From the NCBI RefSeq assembly GCF_014650175.1, contig NZ_BMUL01000029.1:1-45052 (forward strand): a stretch of 45,052 nucleotides of DNA, given 5' to 3'. Positions 42,951 to 45,052 of the stretch are shown piece by piece; the first letter of the stretch is position 1; each line of letters opens with the position of its first letter. Both the position numbers and the translations under genes were made by a program. Source of the stretch: Streptomyces termitum (GTDB lineage Bacteria > Actinomycetota > Actinomycetes > Streptomycetales > Streptomycetaceae). The notes under the pieces were generated by a model. That model was not told the DNA's origin, searched no databases, and worked only from the letters and a program-made list of their open reading frames with translations.

Positions 42951-45052
42951 GTGAGAATTTTCAGAAAAAGAGGGCTGCCGGTGGTATTGGCCGCCGCGGT
43001 CCTGGCCGGCGCACTGCCGGGTGTGGCCGTCGCGGCGGGCCGGGGGCCGGACCTTCCGGAGCTGAGGCAGCCGAAGGCCGTACCGGTCGAGGGGGTCGCC
43101 GCCGGGGGGAAGAAGAAGCCCGACGCGGCCAAGCCGTGGAAGCGTCCCCGCGTGACCTGGCCGGCGGCCGGGACCGCCGAGGTCTCCCTGGCGGACGGCG
43201 GCGGCCAGGCGGGTGCCCTGCCGGTGTCCGTCGCGCCCGCCGGTGCCTCCGCGGAGAAGGGCGCCTCCGCGCAGACCGGCGCTCCCGGCGGGGCGGGAGC
43301 CTCCGCGAGGACGGGCGCCTCCGCTCCGGCGAGGGCCGCCGCCTCCGCTGAGGCGCGGGTCGCCCTCTCCTCCCGCGACACCGCGCGCAGGGCCGGGATC
43401 GACGGCGTCCTGTTCACGGTCGGCCGCGCCGACGGCGGACGGGGGGACGTTCCCTCCCGCGTCGCGGTGGACTACGGCGGCTTCCGTGACGCCTACGGCG
43501 GCGACTGGGCCGCCCGGCTGCGCCTGGTCCGGCTGCCCGCGTGCGCGCTGACCACACCGGACCTCGCGAAGTGCCGGGTCCGGCAGCCGCTCCCGACGGA
43601 GAACGACACCCGTGCGGGCACGCTCTCCACGACCGGTGCCATCCTCAGGAGCGGCGCCCCCATGGTCCTGGCCGCGACGGCGGACGACTCCGGTCCGACC
43701 GGCGACTACAAGGCGACCTCGCTCCAGGCATCCGGCTCGTGGAGCACGGGCGGGGCGACGGGCGCGTTCTCCTGGACATACCCGATCGGCACGCCGACCG
43801 TCCCCGGCGGGCTCGACCCCAAGGTCTCCCTGAACTACAACTCGCAGGCGGTGGACGGCCGCACGGGAGCCTCCAACAGTCAGCCGTCGTGGATCGGTGA
43901 CGGCTGGAACTGGGAGCCGGGGTTCATCGAGCGCAAGTACAAGGCGTGCAACGACGACAAGACGGGTGGCACCAATACCACCAAGGTCGGTGACCTGTGC
44001 TGGTTCAACGACAACGCGGTGCTGAACCTGGGCGGTAAGAACACCGAGCTGGTGTATGAGAAGGACAAGGGGTGGCATCCGGCCTCGGACTCGGGGGAGA
44101 AGGTCGAGAAGCTGACCGGTGCCGTCAACGGTGACAAGGGTACGGCCGGGGTCGACGGCGAGGGTGAGCACTGGAAGGTGACCACGGCCGACGGGACGCA
44201 GTACTTCTTCGGTCTGAACCGGCTGCCGGGGTGGAAGGACAACGGGACCGCGGCCGATGATCCGGTGACGAACTCGGCGTGGACGGTGCCGGTCTTCGGC
44301 AACCAGTCCGGTGAGCCGTGCTATGACGCGAGCTTCGCGTCCGCGTGGTGCCAGCAGGCGTGGCGCTGGCAGCTCGACTACGTCGTCGACCCGCACGGCA
44401 ACGCGATGGCGTACTACTGGAAGACCGAGAAGAACAACTACGGCCGCAACGTCTCCATGACCACCGGCTCCTCCACCGCCACGCCGTACGTGCGCGGCGG
44501 CTGGCTGGACCGGATCGAGTACGGGCTGCGCGACGACGCGGTGTACACCGGCAAGGCGATGGGCCAGGTGCGGTTCGGGGTGGCCGAGCGCTGCCTGAGC
44601 GGCTGCGGGACCTTCGACGAGACCAACGCCAAGAACTGGCCGGACGTCCCCTTCGACCGCCACTGCAAGGACGGGGAGGAGTGCAAGCAGCGGATCTCCC
44701 CGACCTTCTGGTCCCGGATGCGGCTCACCTCGATCACCACGAAGGTGCTGACCGGCGGGACGTACAAGGACGTCGACACCTGGACGCTGGACCAGAACTT
44801 CCCGCCCTCCGGCGACGGCATCTCCACCCCCATGTGGCTGAAGTCCATTCAGCGCACCGGCAAGACCGGTGGCATCATGGCGCTTCCGCCCGTCACCTTC
44901 GCGGGTGAGCAGCTTCCGAACCGGGTGGACAGGACCGGTGACGGTCTGGCGCCCTTCATCCGGCTGCGGGTGTATCAGGTGACGACGGAGACCGGTGGCA
45001 CCATCGGGGTCAGTTACTCGGAGCCCGACTGCACGCCCGCCAGTCTTCCGCA
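42951..45052 (+). CDS. Rhs/YD-repeat-family secreted protein, N-terminal part (runs off the window)
   Basis: GTG 42951 follows AGAGGGG. A Sec signal (VRIFRKRGLPVVLAAAVLAG, cleavage near residue 28) begins the protein, with codons rare in this genome (AGA, AAA, ATT). An Ala/Ser/Gly-rich spacer follows (about 84-130). Then come blocks typical of Streptomyces Rhs proteins: FSWTYPIGTPTVPGGLDPKV, SLNYNSQAVDGRTG, PSWIGDGWNWEPGFIERKYK and the later DYVVDPHGNAMAYYW. The frame remains open to the last base (700 codons). The YD repeats, the Rhs core and any C-terminal toxin and immunity gene would lie beyond the window. Likely a polymorphic toxin or surface-linked protein. Confidence 0.85.
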   Translation, partial: MRIFRKRGLPVVLAAAVLAGALPGVAVAAGRGPDLPELRQPKAVPVEGVAAGGKKKPDAAKPWKRPRVTWPAAGTAEVSLADGGGQAGALPVSVAPAGASAEKGASAQTGAPGGAGASARTGASAPARAAASAEARVALSSRDTARRAGIDGVLFTVGRADGGRGDVPSRVAVDYGGFRDAYGGDWAARLRLVRLPACALTTPDLAKCRVRQPLPTENDTRAGTLSTTGAILRSGAPMVLAATADDSGPTGDYKATSLQASGSWSTGGATGAFSWTYPIGTPTVPGGLDPKVSLNYNSQAVDGRTGASNSQPSWIGDGWNWEPGFIERKYKACNDDKTGGTNTTKVGDLCWFNDNAVLNLGGKNTELVYEKDKGWHPASDSGEKVEKLTGAVNGDKGTAGVDGEGEHWKVTTADGTQYFFGLNRLPGWKDNGTAADDPVTNSAWTVPVFGNQSGEPCYDASFASAWCQQAWRWQLDYVVDPHGNAMAYYWKTEKNNYGRNVSMTTGSSTATPYVRGGWLDRIEYGLRDDAVYTGKAMGQVRFGVAERCLSGCGTFDETNAKNWPDVPFDRHCKDGEECKQRISPTFWSRMRLTSITTKVLTGGTYKDVDTWTLDQNFPPSGDGISTPMWLKSIQRTGKTGGIMALPPVTFAGEQLPNRVDRTGDGLAPFIRLRVYQVTTETGGTIGVSYSEPDCTPASLP

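Noticed and set aside
42936..44663. 575-codon minus-strand frame over the Rhs-like gene
   Set aside because: The plus strand encodes a signal peptide and Rhs-typical blocks; the minus translation has no recognisable structure.

Overview
The window is about 45 kb of very GC-rich DNA with GTG starts, few T/A-ending codons, leaderless promoters and strong U-poor hairpin terminators. Together with Rhs-type secreted proteins, MmyB-type regulators and several regulators of Streptomyces type, this points to a Streptomyces chromosome, or a close relative. From memory, the gene order around the glyoxylate and urate genes resembles the S. coelicolor region near gcl, hyi and uox; I could not check this.

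Layout. 1-6.5 kb: an XRE/MmyB-type regulator, an AlkZ-like winged-helix protein, a GAF-LuxR regulator, and divergent from it a translationally coupled pair of acyl-CoA synthetases. 6.5-9.5 kb: small membrane proteins, a GNAT acetyltransferase and a zinc-ribbon protein with a degenerate Mrr-like nuclease fold. 9.7-27 kb: a catabolic island. It contains glyoxylate carboligase (gcl), catalase (katA), tartronate semialdehyde reductase (glxR), hydroxypyruvate isomerase (hyi), a thiamine-binding-fold protein coupled to a YheO-type HTH regulator, uraD-hiuH-uox (urate to allantoin), two paralogous NCS2 purine permeases and an 8-oxoguanine-deaminase-type amidohydrolase. A frameshifted gene, MerR and ArsR regulators and an MFS exporter sit between gcl and katA. 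27-37.5 kb: an unrecognised protein, an FnIII lipoprotein, a 2228-residue DUF4011-helicase-Vsr-DUF3320 protein (Hhe-like candidate defence protein) and a leaderless 597-residue unknown. 37.6-45 kb: malate synthase (aceB), a MobA-like nucleotidyltransferase, a small DUF5955-like protein, a two-component system and the 5' part of an Rhs/YD-repeat protein that runs off the end.

How they work together. Purines enter through the NCS2 permeases. Urate is oxidised by Uox (releasing H2O2, which KatA can remove) and converted by HiuH and UraD to allantoin. Allantoin breakdown gives glyoxylate (those genes are not in this window). Glyoxylate goes either through Gcl, then GlxR and Hyi, or through AceB into malate. 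Two sets of shared operators join these scattered units. The gcl, hyi-glxR and aceB promoters each carry a pair of 15-bp TTCC-N7-GGAA-type boxes exactly 21 bp apart. The katA, uraD-hiuH-uox and aceB promoters share a TCAACAAA...TTGA palindrome that contains the -35 hexamer. The aceB promoter carries both. I found no tRNA, rRNA, CRISPR array or complete insertion sequence.
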